Part shown: piece by piece, positions 1 through 11,800 of the stretch
How the letters are laid out: each line of letters begins with the position of its first letter
Numbering within the stretch: position 1 is the stretch's first letter
Source of the DNA: Hygrocybe punicea
Lineage: Eukaryota > Basidiomycota > Agaricomycetes > Agaricales > Hygrophoraceae
Length of the DNA: 64,000 nucleotides
Assembly (NCBI GenBank): GCA_963556145.1
Contig: OY744465.1
Coordinates: 4,712,001 to 4,776,000 of the forward strand
Direction: 5' to 3'
Program-made: the position numbers and the translations under genes
The notes under the pieces: model-generated
What the model was told of the DNA's origin: nothing
Database searches by the model: none
The model's input: the letters and a program-made list of their open reading frames with translations, nothing else

Positions 1-2614
1 TGTCCGAAAATAGCTCGATGAAGGCAGCCTCGAGCGGAGGGACATCTGCACTAATAGTCCGATCCTGGAGCTCAAGGTCCAAGTGAACAGTGCCGAGATG
101 AGGCAGCCATCGCAGTTTCTTGTCCGGTTTGAACGAAGAAAATCCCTGCGCGTACTGATCTTGGAGTCTAACGATGGTAATATGAGACTGCGTATAATGT
201 GAAGTAATGCATTTTACAGACGCTTGGAACTGTCCCGGCATCACAATGTCGCTTGATTCGAGTGTCGGCCAAAAATGGCGTGATATGATGGTTGGATGAA
301 CAATTGACTAACTTAGAAATAAGTAACGAATCTTGCTCAAAACACGCATATGACATACAGCTGTCTGAGACTGGACGTGTTGATCGATCCGTTGGGAGTC
401 GGTCATGTCCTTCAACATCACCTCGCAGACTTGTAATGCCGACTCTCCGAAACGTACTTTCAAGATCTCAATATTCCGACGCTACGGATTCGCATCGGTG
501 AACAGATAGCGAGCGTGATCGTGAAACAGGGCAACCAACCTCTTTCTCAAAATTACCATCCTTGATTGCCAACAACCGTTGGGCGAGGAGAACTTGCAGT
601 TCCTTTACGAATAAATCTTGAGAATCGTAGATGCTGACCAACGTGCTGATAACGTCACTGGGTTTGTTTGCTCGGAAGTCTATCCAATGGTCATGCTCTG
701 GTGACATACAAGACTGTCAGTGAACCATCCTACTTACCAGGCCCGGCATCAATTGGTTCTGGTTCCCAATTCGGATCTATGTAGTTCTCTGTGTCAACTT
801 GCTGCAAAGGTTGAATGGGCTCGTTTTCGTCCACGAGGGAGTCTCCGCTCTCATCGTCACCAACCAGGTTGGCCACAATGCTGCGAATAGTGTCCGGGCG
901 CTCTCTTGATCGAACCCTCAGTCGTTGAAGAGAAAGGCATATGGTGAACTCACCGAAGATACCGCCGTATAGGATCAGCGACCTTGAAAAGTAAAACGCC
1001 TGGTGGATCAATGATACGGAGACACTTGATGGTTGACACATATTGCAAAAGAATGAGTTTGGTGTCTGCTCCCGGATGAAGTAGCCGTTTCTTTTGTCTG
1101 CCGTGAATGGATATCTTGAGGGTATACAACCTCAGGTAAAAATAGAAACTCACGCTTTTCTTAATGCTTGGACCAAGGTCGTCCGTTGGTCAACACGGTG
1201 TAAACACTCCTGATCATGATAATGTCAAATTTCGAAAGATCGTCGAAGATGCTTTGTGAAAGACTTACTCTCATATCATGCAATGCACCAATGGAATCTG
1301 GAAAGTCGATGATGATCTCAAAAATTTCCTTAGTTCTGTACAGAAGAAAATCAGAGCGTCATAATTAAGTTTCCGCGTCGGACTAACCGCAAATCACAAA
1401 GCGTCTTGTTCATGTGAAAATCAAAGCGCGAGCCGACACCTTGCAACATGTTGCGAGCTTCTTCCGCTAATCCAAATGTTAGACAAATGGGCAAAGTTCC
1501 CGAAGACAGGGATTCCTGACCGGAGGATGCCCCCCTCGCATATGGCCACAGTATCCATGGCACAATCTTTCGTGACATCCAATCTCTCAGCCCGGTTAGC
1601 ATAGGTTCCGCCCACTTCCCAGCGCAGGTTGAAATGACATGTGCCTCAATGCATTCGTACACGACACTCGCGATCAGCGATTCGTAGCGATCAATGAGAC
1701 CCAGAGTCTCGAGTGCAGCCCAGATCGGCTGATCAACGGAGACGTTTGTGGTGTAATCCGAAATTTCGAAGGGTTTGAGTGTGAATGCACAAAGAGACTT
1801 GAAACCTCCTGCGAATGTGGCAGGAAGACTCGACAATAGATGTGTTTGAAAGGACAGTGTGTAAGCAGATAAAATGGTGACACCGAGCCTATGCATCCCA
1901 GTACAGAAAAGGCACCATTCGTGTAAACATCAATCAAGAGTTGTTCAAGGTAAAGATAAGAAGTGCCACTCACTCTGGAATCGGAGACCAGGCTTTGTAC
2001 CATTCAACAAGGCGATAAACAAGCTGGGCTATGACTCGCGGGTCGGAGCTCGTCTTGTTATGCCATCACTTCGTAAGTTCCAGTTTCACGAGACTGCTAT
2101 ATGGCATACCTCGTAACATGACATGTGCTCCAAAATCTCACGATCTATGAGGAGGAAATATTTGCGCACGTCCTCTATTTCAGTATCGTTAATTCCGGGA
2201 TTGGATGGTCATGAGTCGTGTAAATTACTCACCGAGAAATGTTTCCAGCATTACGGGTAATCTCCTACATTGATTTACCATGTCAAACGCCGCGCGGACC
2301 TGTTCCATGTCTGTTGTGGAGTAGTGAAGAACACCGGATATATCAAAGTAAAAATAGGCATACCGTACTTCTTTGGAGGGCTTGGGTCCGTCAAGTCCCT
2401 TGGTCGTAGAAATTCGGTAGAGAGTTTCCAGGCCTTCAATGCTCTGTCTCGACTGATCATACCTAGGATGAGATGTCGAAGAGCGTACTTGGCTGAACGT
2501 CATAAGACCAGTGATTCCCGGCTGACCACGGTTCAGACGGGTGAAAGAATCTTGCCATTTGGCCGCAACTTGTGAGCGCAAAGCATCTGTAGCCATACCG
2601 ACTTCACTCCGCAA
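1..2614 (-). CDS. apc2: Anaphase-promoting complex subunit 2 (cullin-like), 3' end cut by window edge
   Basis: APC2 is the cullin-type scaffold of the APC/C ubiquitin ligase, which drives mitotic exit in the nucleus. The gene reads leftward in many short exons. Exon 1 runs from the ATG at 2614 to a GTGAGT donor at 2232. Family marks are a segment around 780-900 with the acidic 'ENEPIQPLQQVD' and 'DPNWEPEPIDAGPGK' stretch (human APC2 has a matching 'EDWVPDPVDADPGK'), then 'DVISTLVSIYDSQDLFVKE' near 610-670 and 'KVRFGESALQVCEVMLKDM' near 395-470, all of the cullin homology domain. The reading frame stays open to position 1 through 'LRWLPHLGTVHLDLELQD', so the winged-helix C-terminus lies outside the window. 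It is divergent from the esterase gene, with only 72 bp between the start codons. Methionine at 2596 is an alternative start. Identity is firm; some internal exon limits are not. Confidence 0.88.
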
Positions 2615-2686
2615 GAAACCCGCGCGGTCACGTGTTCCAGGTCGCTGAGCGCCGTTTCCGCATTTCCGCTTCCCAGCTTCAAGTTC
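2615..2686. promoter_or_regulatory. Very short divergent promoter between apc2 and esterase
   Basis: Only 72 bp separate the two inferred start codons, so both promoters must share this stretch or overlap the neighbouring 5' coding exon. It is C-rich and has no TATA box that I can see. Confidence 0.4.
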
Positions 2687-4050
2687 ATGTCTGAGCCGAC
2701 CGTGCCAAACCTGGCTGGTGGAGAACCTTACCTAACTCTTCCTTATAAGCAAGTCGAGGGCGGTTCCATCTACCTTGATATTTATCCTCCTCGCGAGGCC
2801 CTTTCTGCAACACCGGGTGCCCCTCTATCGGTTCCTGCCGTTGTCTACTTCCATGGCGGTGGTCTGACGGTTGGAAATAGGCGATCCTGGTTTCCTGCTT
2901 GGTTTCATAGTTAGTCTTCTCACATAACGAGGCAACAATCATATCCTCTCCTTTTCATACTGTCTACCGTTCCACAGCGAATCCCTGACATTCATTTCTT
3001 CTGCCAGGACGTATCGTTGCAGCCGGGTATGCATTCATCTCCGCCGACTATAGACTGCTGCCTGCATCAACCGGACACTCTATCCTTGTGGACATCAAAG
3101 ACCTTTTCGTGTTTATCTCTCGTGATTTAAACTTGTTGTTGGGAAACCCTTCGTCGTGGGTTGCCAGATCTGATAACGCGCAGGCAGTGCCTGGACGGCT
3201 TCCAAAGAACGGATCATGTTTTCCGCAATTTTGTGTCGACGCGAGTGCGCTGGCTGTCGCTGGTACGAGTGCAGGTGGACTATGCGCATATCTAGCAGCT
3301 ATGCATGTGGATCCTAAACCTCGAGCCCTGGTTTCTATGTATGGTATGGGTGGGAACTTGACGGTGAGTGGGATCCCGTCAACTTGGCTAATCATATTAT
3401 CATCGTGGTTTCAGACTCGCCATTATCTGGCTCCAAAATCAACGCCGTTTTTCCTTGGTCGCGAGATATTGGATCCTGCCCCGTTCTCCGAGTATATTTA
3501 TCCTCTTTCGGCATCGGTACAAGTGACTTCGGACTCCCAGCTCATCTACCATCCCGCCTCCTCCCCTACACCAGGATATCCTGCAAACCCTCGAATGCTA
3601 TTAATACGGCTCTATCTTCAACAGGGTACTTTTTTAGATTACTACACAGGGGAACACAACCCTAGCCTTAGCGCTACCCTTCGAGAGTTGTTGGAGCCTC
3701 ACAGCTCCAAAACCGCAGACTCTGATACATACGCCGACAGCATCCAGCAGTTAATTTCGAACAGACATCGCAACCTCTTTCCACAATTTGGGGTAACATC
3801 CTCGTGGCCCCCCACCTTCCTCCTTCACGGATCTTCGGACAGTGCCGTGTCTGTGCAGGAGTCGTATTATTTGAAAACGCTGATTGAACGAGCCGGAGTG
3901 CCTGTCACCCTCGCTGTAGCTGACGGACAAGAGCATTCGTTTGACTACGAGCAGAATGTGGAGGATCTCTATGGACCAAATGAATTTGATTCAATCGGAG
4001 AGTTTTTGAGGAAGTGGTTGAAACCGGTTGCCGCTGGGGCGGAGGACTGA
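2687..4050 (+). CDS. Alpha/beta-hydrolase (HSL-type esterase/lipase)
   Basis: Serine hydrolase of the alpha/beta-hydrolase-3 (hormone-sensitive lipase) type, acting on short or medium acyl esters; the substrate is not predictable. Exon 1 (2687-2909) carries the oxyanion motif 'VVYFHGGGLTVG'. Exon 2 starts at 3008 after CAG and includes 'FISADYRLLP' and the nucleophile elbow 'VAGTSAGGL' with catalytic Ser. An intron at about 3364-3415 follows 'GMGGNLT'. The acid residue lies in 'LLHGSSDSAVSV' and the catalytic His in 'ADGQEHSFDY'. The stop is TGA at 4048-4050. No signal peptide or membrane segment is visible, so it is probably cytosolic. The region between 'ISRDLNLLLG' and 'VDASALAVAG' may hide one more intron, because the ORF there does not look like the family. 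Confidence 0.82.
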
Positions 4051-4085
4051 ATGTTAGTACCCTCATCATAGTGAATGATAGAATG

Positions 4086-4950
4086 CATTGATTGCAGAAG
4101 CCTACACACTCTACTTTGGGATTTTCTAAATTCGTTCCAATCAACGTACAAGACTTCAAGGACGGTTTATTTCTTATGTCAGAGTCAACTACAACCGTTG
4201 TCATTGATTGCGATGCTCGCGCACAGGACTGGGCGACCACGTCAGAACCAGGATCTGCAACGGTCTTGCCGACCTGCAAAAGAGTAACCCTGACTTCAAG
4301 GTAGGCCACAAGGATGTCAATCCAGTTGCAGGATTTAGACAAGTAAATACATACAAACATTGTTCTCTTGCTCATCAACCAGCCATTGGGAAATCGCTAC
4401 TATGGGCCTTACGACAAGCTACTAAATTACCGTTTCGGCGACTCTTTCCAGTACTTCGTCGCACCACAAAGCCCTCCCAGTGATCTTACCCTACGCGACA
4501 TAGTCGACTTCGTCGTACCTGGTTGTGTTTGATGCGAGTCGTCGCCCAGTCCTCATTGCCGAAATCAAAGATGATGCGTGGGCCCACAAGGCTGATCTTC
4601 GCTATGGCGCAGATGATCAGATTAATATTCGTCGTCGTTATGACGCAATGCTTAGCGACTGTCCTCTTCCTCGCTTATGGGGCTTGAGCCTGCTCGGCAC
4701 GTCCCTTCGTGTTTATTGTGGAACCGTCGCCACAGAGACCATTGAACCCGATTTCGAGCCTCGCCCCAGTCCCAGTCGCCTCCGCCCCGACATTTTTTAG
4801 AAGATGCATGGGATATCGACATTCTATCGCTGACAAAATGTGTGGCCGCAGCGTACCACGGGGGAACCCGAGCGGAGTGCGAAAAAGATTTGCACAGGTA
4901 TCATGCATCATGCATCATGATTCACGATGATGTTGCCCGGAATAGACTGC
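4086..4950 (+). pseudogene. Decayed copy of a multicopy basidiomycete gene family
   Basis: Pieces of one protein are spread over different plus frames: 'HVRTRICNGLADLQKSN' and 'KDVNPVAGFRQ' (4230-4350), 'YGPYDKLLNYRFGDSF' and 'TLRDIVDFVVPG' (4395-4525), 'RRPVLIAEIKDDAW' and 'CPLPRLWGLSLLGTS' (4535-4730), and 'FLEDAWDIDILSL' (4795-4835). Frame changes fall near 4380, 4528 and 4795, so the gene is dead. From memory the parts match a hypothetical-protein family found in many copies in Agaricomycetes; its function is unknown to me. The first 225 bp are repeated, in the same orientation, at 8588-8812. Confidence 0.65.
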
Positions 4951-5196
4951 ATGGTGTAATCTCAGGCTGTACGATCATGGTATCCGCAGTCACAGTCGTA
5001 GTACAGCTCATACTACGACGATGCCAGGTATGAGGTGAGCAAACCCCCGACAGCATTATCCTGGCGATTATAGTCCTAATTATAACAAATAGCCTGCGCC
5101 AGTCAGCCTATGAACGATTGCCTGCCAGTGACAATGTTGTATGTACATCACAATAACAGTCCTAGTGCTGTTTATAACTCCACCCAGTCCCCTTCC

Positions 5197-5885
5197 ATGG
5201 AATTAACTCTATCCAGAGACACTCCTCTGAACACCGCCCTTGCTGATGCCGATGGCCAAGTGGTCTACGAAGTCAAAACACCTTTCCAGTTTACGAACAG
5301 GACGACAACCATTATTCGGGTCGCCGGCGGCGTACCAAAAGACCTCGCGCAGATTCATTGGCGCATTTTCGACTCGACAACCTTGGATTACAGGGGAACC
5401 GAAGTCCGCATGAATGACTATCTCACCAAGCATGCTAGATTTAAGTTGTGAGGATATTGAATAATATTAATGATGTTCTTCCCGCCCCGGTGACCGTAAA
5501 CCGTGACAACTCTGATCTAGATGTCCGCGTACCTTCAGTGCATCGGACGGGCGTTCGTACAAATGGACTCTCAATGGGTTCAGCAGGCGCGGCCTTCGTG
5601 TAAGTCACCTCAGGTTACTATCGGATGTGTCTCAAACCATCGCACGACCTCCCACAGCTTCAATCGAACGATGAATCAGAAATTCCTATCGCTAGCTTTC
5701 ATAGGTGGAAATTTACGGTGAATGAGAGGAGGCTCGGAATACAGAAAGGCTATCTCGAAATCTTCCCCGCAGGCGAACACATTGTGGATGATATTGTGGT
5801 TACATTTTTATACTTGAATAAACTCTGTGGGGATCGGGAACGAAGGCAGGTCATTGAACTTGCATTCTCCTTCCAGCTATACTGA
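5197..5885 (+). CDS. DUF6593 domain protein, apparently intact
   Basis: Small basidiomycete-specific protein of unknown function. I chose the ATG at 5197 because the family begins with a 'MELTLS' type start; a TATA-like TTTATAA lies 25 bp upstream. Exon 1 holds 'NTALADADGQVVYEVKTPF' and 'FDSTTLDYRGTEV'. After a short intron, exon 2 (about 5530-5597) reads 'RTFSASDGRSYKWTLNGF'. After a second intron (GTAAGT..CAG), exon 3 reads 'ASFHRWKFTVNERRLGI', 'LEIFPAGEHIVDDIVVTFLY' and ends at TGA 5883-5885. The exon order, motifs and length of roughly 190 residues fit the family. No signal peptide or transmembrane segment. A broken tandem copy follows at 6455. Confidence 0.78.
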
Positions 5886-6454
5886 TGCCGGTTTTTGTTT
5901 TTGTTCTTACATTAGCGGGGGTTGATCTGACAGTGGCCGGACGTGCGAGAAAGATTATAGTATGTGCAGGTTCTTGATTAGGGCTGACAGAGGAAGTGTC
6001 CGATATGCCGATATCATTCTCGATGCAAGTTGCCACCACCATAAATGTTATCCGTTAACCGTGTTCGATCTGAAGTCACTGCCATTGGTGCTAGGTCCGA
6101 GATTCCAGGAAATAAACACCGGCGCATGTGCACGTCAGACCTATATTCTCGACAGCGGAGCGTCCGAGCAACCACCGAACAGGATAAATAATCGTTAGTA
6201 TGATTCAAATGTGATTTTCAGTGGGAGAAGTTCAATACGACGTCATTTGCTCTACAGTTTTATCTTCTGGAATCTCGGACCCCAGCGCACTGCAGTGTTA
6301 ATACTTCGATGTTCTGATGGTAAGGACGGCAGACCTACATTCTTGACTGCGGACTGAGCAATCACCGGTCCTGTTGCATATTATCGGAGTGGAGTTACAT
6401 GCCAAGTGCATTGTTCTACTCCCACGAAGTCCTCCCCACTCCCCCCATCATCCA
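5886..6454. other. Spacer of the DUF6593 tandem, with a short duplicated stretch
   Basis: No gene seen. Two similar stretches occur here: around 6136-6180 (CAGACCTATATTCTCGACAG) and around 6333-6372 (CAGACCTACATTCTTGACTG). This fits a duplication that included flanking DNA as well as the DUF6593 gene. Confidence 0.45.
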
Positions 6455-7117
6455 ATGGAATTTTCTCTATCCAATAACTGTCCTGCAAACACCGTCCTCA
6501 CCGATGCTGATGGCGATGCACTCTATCAAGTCAGAACACCGTTCAGATTCAGGAATAAGGCGACAGGTTCAGCACAGACGACAAAAGTTCTGGGCTCTCC
6601 GACGTGAAAGACCCTGCGTGCTTTCATTGGCGATGTTTAAGCCCATCTACTTTGGATTTTTGAGGCGCCGAATTCTGTTTGAGGGACTATCTCACCCGGC
6701 CAGCTACAGTATATTCAACTTGTAAGTACATTATTTTATTTATGTAATGGTGGTTTCCTTGTAACACACCGTTCTAGAAGCCGTAGCTTCACTGCGTCGG
6801 ATGGGGAGTCATACAATTGGGTAGCCAATGTTGGGATGGGCTGCGCCTTTCGTGTAAGCTCCATCTCATCTGACAATGCCATTCAATGTGTATTCTATTC
6901 CAATATTGTGTTTCTAAATGACAGCTTGAAGCAAACGACAGACACAAGACTCCTATTGCTCGTTTTCACTGATCGAATCTTGGGATAATTGGCCACTCTT
7001 GAAATAATGCCCGCTGGTCAACATCTTGTGGACGAGATCGTGGTGACGTTCTTATACTTGAATAAATTGCACAGGAACCGAGAACGCATAATAATGTTCA
7101 AGTTCTTTCCACCATGA
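6455..7117 (+). pseudogene. Second DUF6593 copy, broken
   Basis: The same three-exon layout as the gene at 5197 is recognisable: 'NTVLTDADGDALYQVRTPF' in exon 1, 'SFTASDGESYNWVANVG' in exon 2, and 'DEIVVTFLYLNKLHRNRER' in exon 3 before TGA at 7115-7117. The middle of exon 1 has lost frame after 'FRNKATG' and runs into stops, and exon 3 has an in-frame stop after 'KTPIARFH' and a frame change before 'MPAGQHLVDEIVV'. Splice sites are still present. This is a tandem duplicate that no longer encodes a full protein. Confidence 0.72.
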
Positions 7118-7606
7118 CTCGTCCCTTTCAACGCTGTGCTGATTCTCGGATTGCTTTACAGGAATTGCGGCTGCTCAGCGGCCCTCGGCTTCACAACGCT
7201 GTGACGGGAGAAGAAATAAGGTATCCGGTTTCTGATTTGGAGGGGTATCACTACCGTTTGATAATTACTGTCTTTGTTTCTACTGTCTTGCTTCAACGGC
7301 GACGGAAGTTTATACCTTGACTAGGATACAAGTGCAGCATGCATGTTTCGTGCCACCAACCTGTCTGACGCAGAAGGCTTGGGTTCCTGGCCCAATACCG
7401 GTGTTTCTCTGAACAGCGTCTTAACTGTTTGCCTTTGGCAACCCTCACTGTGGATCCATTCTTTCAGTTTCTCGTGTCCAGGAGAAAACCCATTGGGATC
7501 GCAGAGAAGCATGTTACAATAATACTCGAATGCATAGGGCCCGGGCACGATAGTAGAAATGATCCTAGTGAAGATACAAGTACAAAATGTCATCAATATT
7601 CCACGA

Positions 7607-8161
7607 TTAGCAGTTAAACAACCATAGTACGGCAGACAATGCTGGGTTTTGACCTACGTTATGGAGCAAGGTACAAAAATCATTTTTGGCATCTTGTGAA
7701 AGAGTCAGTACCGCTCGAACAATGGAACCAAGAGCCCATGAAACGCCACATCCAACAAGGTCAATACAACTGAAAAATATCCCTGCTATGGCTGCGATTC
7801 CGCCAACTCCGGGAAGCAAACTGAGCAGGTCCAGAGAATTGGAGAAACAGCCTTCGTTGAAAACGTTTATATGACCGTCGCAGGCGTTCCAGCATGCTTC
7901 ATTTTGGTCATGCATACAGGTTTCGTAAACTTCGCCCACGCAACCTGCTGCAGTGCATTCATACCGACACTGATCCGTGGTTCCATCCAGAACACATTGG
8001 GCAAAATCTTTTAACACCCCTGCGACGAATAACCGTAATCCCAAGTTCGAAGCGACTCCCTCTATGCATGCCAGGGCGTCGTCGCCCAGGGTGGACGTAC
8101 TGCATGTGTTAACGACGCTTTGAACGAAAGGAAAGAATAACACAAGGATTACGATCAACAT
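7607..8161 (-). CDS. Small secreted Cys-rich protein
   Basis: Unknown function. The ATG at 8161 starts a clear signal peptide of about 15-17 residues (MLIVILVLFFPFVQS) followed by a Cys-rich region of about 120 residues, including 'CRYECTAAGCVGEVYETC' and 'CWNACDGHINVFNEGC'. A hydrophobic segment around residues 108-132 ('LLPGVGGIAAIAGIFFSCI') may be a membrane helix or a buried helix. The reading frame stops at 7607; a GTAGGT donor just after 'LLHN' and further open frame at 7321-7596 (same strand) suggest an alternative spliced C-terminus, but I could not join it in frame. The size and Cys content are those of fungal small secreted proteins. The family is not recognised. Confidence 0.55.
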   Translation of the reverse strand: MLIVILVLFFPFVQSVVNTCSTSTLGDDALACIEGVASNLGLRLFVAGVLKDFAQCVLDGTTDQCRYECTAAGCVGEVYETCMHDQNEACWNACDGHINVFNEGCFSNSLDLLSLLPGVGGIAAIAGIFFSCIDLVGCGVSWALGSIVRAVLTLSQDAKNDFCTLLHNVGQNPALSAVLWLFNC

Positions 8162-8587
8162 GTTGATCGTGGCTATTTTTAGAAGAAGATTACGACACGT
8201 TTATCGTGGAGGGAACCGATAATGCATCGATCACAATGGGAAGGACTGGAACCGACGGCTAGCAACGATATGGAGGCAGATGGCACCTGAGAGGCATGTC
8301 CGAAGTATGAGTATAAATACGGATTTTTAGGTTGTCGAACAGCCATCGCCCCGATAATGAAGCCCTGACTCACAGCATATACGGCGATCGCAAGCCGTCT
8401 TAGCAGCACAACGCCTTCTCACGTCAAGTCAATGCCAGTGCACCCCTCCTACATACGGTTAGTTCAACTTGGACCACTGGGTGCCCAGATATCCTCCTGG
8501 ACTTGCACACAGGGCCCTGCCTTTTCTGGTTGTTTTTTTTGGACTTGTGTGCCTGAAAAGGGAAAAACCCTGGACTAATGAGTCTTT
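8162..8587. other. Intergenic, upstream of the Cys-rich gene
   Basis: No gene supported. An AT-rich patch (GAGTATAAATAC near 8310) could be part of a promoter, but it lies about 150 bp from the start codon and on the opposite strand sense. Confidence 0.3.
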
Positions 8588-8812
8588 GATTGCAGTAGCC
8601 TACGGGCTACTTTGGGGCGTAAATTCCTTCCAACCGATAGAAGACTTCATTATCACGGTTTTTTTCTTGCCAACTTAGTCAGACAACTTCATTGAGCCAG
8701 AGTCAACTACAACCGTTTGTCATTGACTACGACGTTCGCGCACAGGACTCGCGACCACATCAGAACCAGGATCTGCAACGGTCTTGCCGACCTGCAAAAG
8801 AGTAACCCTGCT
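8588..8812 (+). repeat. Direct-repeat copy of the 5' part of the 4086 pseudogene
   Basis: About 225 bp match 4086-4305 in the same orientation, with the run GGATCTGCAACGGTCTTGCC and its neighbours identical in both. Similarity ends at about 8811, exactly where the convergent AVL9 coding exon begins to look like AVL9. The two copies lie about 4.5 kb apart and bracket the DUF6593 pair and the Cys-rich gene. Confidence 0.7.
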
Positions 8813-11800
8813 AGTCTGCGCAGGCCACAAGGATCCAAATCCTCCCCACGCAGAAAACGCAGTGGTTGTTCTTCCTTCGACAACGGGCGGGCCCGAAAAT
8901 GATCGTGAAGGGGACGTTGGTAATGAAAGCTGTCGCAATCCCGAGACTGTGGGTTTCTTGGTCGGCACCTCCGCTTGATTCTTCCATTCGGCGTCAGCTC
9001 TAGTGATATCGATCGGAGGTGTGCTCGGTCTGGAAAAGCTCGGTCTGGAGCCCTTCACAAGCTCGTTAAAAGAAGCGGAATTAGAGGCGGCGTTGCGTGT
9101 CCAGCGGCCTACACCCTCCATGGCTTTCAGCAAGTTTGTAGAACCAACGTTAAATGATCGTGTTAGGGCCTCGCGAGTTGGTGCCAGCTGTTGATCCAAC
9201 TTCAGCTCCTGTATACCCTCTTGAATTCGGAGTCCGATATCAGCAACCACAGATGGCTTTTCGTCACAAGGATGCCTATTCTACACATCAGAGATGCGTT
9301 CAAGCAAGAAAGCACGGATACTAACCTCGGTTCAACGATATCAAATAGAAGTGGGTCCGTTGTTCTTTCCCAGACATCATATGCGTTTGTCTTCTTGAAT
9401 TCATGTATCCACAGTGGGTTGAAGTCCTCCGTGGAGTTCACGTCACCACCTGCACGCCACGGTAGGATGATATTCTCCTCTCATCAGAAAAAGTCGTACC
9501 TGCACCCCCAGTAATCATCACGCCACTTTTCTCTCCTTTCGTAATGAACTCTTGATACTTGACGGAGGCGAGCGCGGCTGACACATATTCCTCGAACTGG
9601 CCAATCATGAAAACTCAATCTCGAACGGTTGAATAAGTATTGGTAGTACCTTGGCTCGCAAGTAGTCGTCGCTACCCTTGAAACTACGCGAATTAGTGAA
9701 GAAATTCGCCAACACAAAATAAACCTACTGCATGGCCGTTGGTCGCGTTGGTTCACTTTCAATCCATCTGTCATTAACATCCCTCACAATGTCGTCCATC
9801 CACTTTCTATCTGCGGCCGTTAGTCCTGCCGAGCGTTCTAGTTTCGGGTCACGAAATTCCAGGGTGCCTGTTTCTGTCTGCAGAAAAAACATTTAAACAT
9901 CAGTCCTGGCATATGTTTTGTAAACCGGAAAGAGGTGCTCGCATTTACGAGTAAATCGATTTCTTTCTGTTGTGTTACAATTGAATTCGTGCTCCCACAT
10001 AGCCAGCCTTTCGTCTCCTTGACGAGGTCTAGTTGTTGCAAAGGTAAATATGGCTGAAAGAAAGCATCCTATTACGGCAAGAAAATGAGAGCGTATTAGA
10101 TGTGATATCGCAATAACCTGCCTTGCCAAATATGTCCAATGGTAAGCCCAAATATGCGAGCATGCTCTTACGGTCCGATGTACGGAGTGAAGTTGGGCGA
10201 GTTAATGTAATTGCCCGAGAAGCCAGAGACGGGGAACCACAGTCATCCAGGGTCTGTAAGAGACCTACGGGTAACGGATCAGACAAGAAGCATCAACGAG
10301 TGTACGAAATATGCGGACGAACCGGGTAACAAAGAAACGAGAGAGTACTGATACGTGCACAGCCGCTCCACTGGGTGGCCATAAAACATGATCTTGGTAT
10401 AGGGATTAATATGTGAAATGAATAGGTGGGGGCAAGGAGCACCCTTTTCTGAAGCATCAACGCTTTTACAAGGATAAGTGTTCGTTGTCGGAAAGTATGG
10501 ACCAGTTCTCGACTAGAATGTTGCAGCAACGCAAGTTGAAGGAAGGAAGAATACATGGGAAAAATCTTGTGACATACAGACTTGTGCCTGCGTAAAAAAT
10601 GATGGTTGTCTGGTAATTAGCGCCACGAAGTTAGAGAACCTACCCATATAAAGCCCACTTTCAGTCAGTTGGGTTCGTAAAGATGGCTCCAACGAAGCGC
10701 CGAAATCTTCAAGAATGTCTTTTTCGGTGAAATCTCTACAAAACCACTCAGTCACTGCCATTGGATGAATATTTAGGAGTACCTCTGATCAAATAGAGCG
10801 CGTGTAACCACGCCCAACTTGTCACTGACAAACAAAGTGTCAAAGCAAAGAATAAAGCAGACTAGTTTCTGGTTCTCACCGTATTGGCCCAAATACTGGT
10901 TTTGATGCCAGCACAACAACGGCTTTTTGAACCGTCGAGCGAGTGACGTCCTGACCCTTCACTAGCAAGGAAGACGATGCTATCTGTCGGTTACATCTAT
11001 ACAGAAGTAGTGGTTGGCGATCGTGATCGTAGACGAAGTCATTTAGCTTACGAGATGCCAAAAACGGTGGTGGGATTGGGCCTCGAAGGAACAAGATGGA
11101 AATAGGAATAGTCTTCGATATTCTACCAAAGTTCCGAACTGAGTTCAATTAGAATAGCAGGCAGAGAGCAGACATACTAAATGGGCACCATCAGGAAGAG
11201 CAAGAAACGGAAGAATATTGCGGACTTCTTCATCCTGAATTATATCACCGTTGGAAAATTCAATTCTCGGGCCTTCCTGGATTCAACTGGTTCATTAGAC
11301 CGTGACAGCATATAAGAAGTGGTTTTTACCAAATGGTTAAAGTCTACCAATGCGATTCCCAGTATTATGGGTCCATCCGGAGGCTGTAGCAGGGTAGACT
11401 CTGGGCGAATTTTTCTTGTGTAGGAAGAATCCGAAGCAAAAGAAGTTATGGAATCGCGTTCTGCTCTAGAGTTCCATGACATTGTGGGCGGATAAGTCGG
11501 TGGCGGGTATACATTATTAGGTTCATCGTAGATAGAAGGTGGCAGTTCGCGGGATTTGACAACCGAGGGTGTCGTATCGGAAGTGGGTGAAACTGGAGAC
11601 GGTTTCGGTTGCGAATTTGTGAAGACTGAAGGAGATAGAACTTTATCGTCGAAATTCGATGGTTCCGAGCCACCTCCAGCGGAAGACGGCGAAACACTAA
11701 ACATAACACTGCCGGATGACGGCGGATTGGCTGAGGAAGGCTCGGAGCTCTTGAACGACATGGACTGATCCTCCTCCCAGTCACCGACAAGAAAAGTTGT

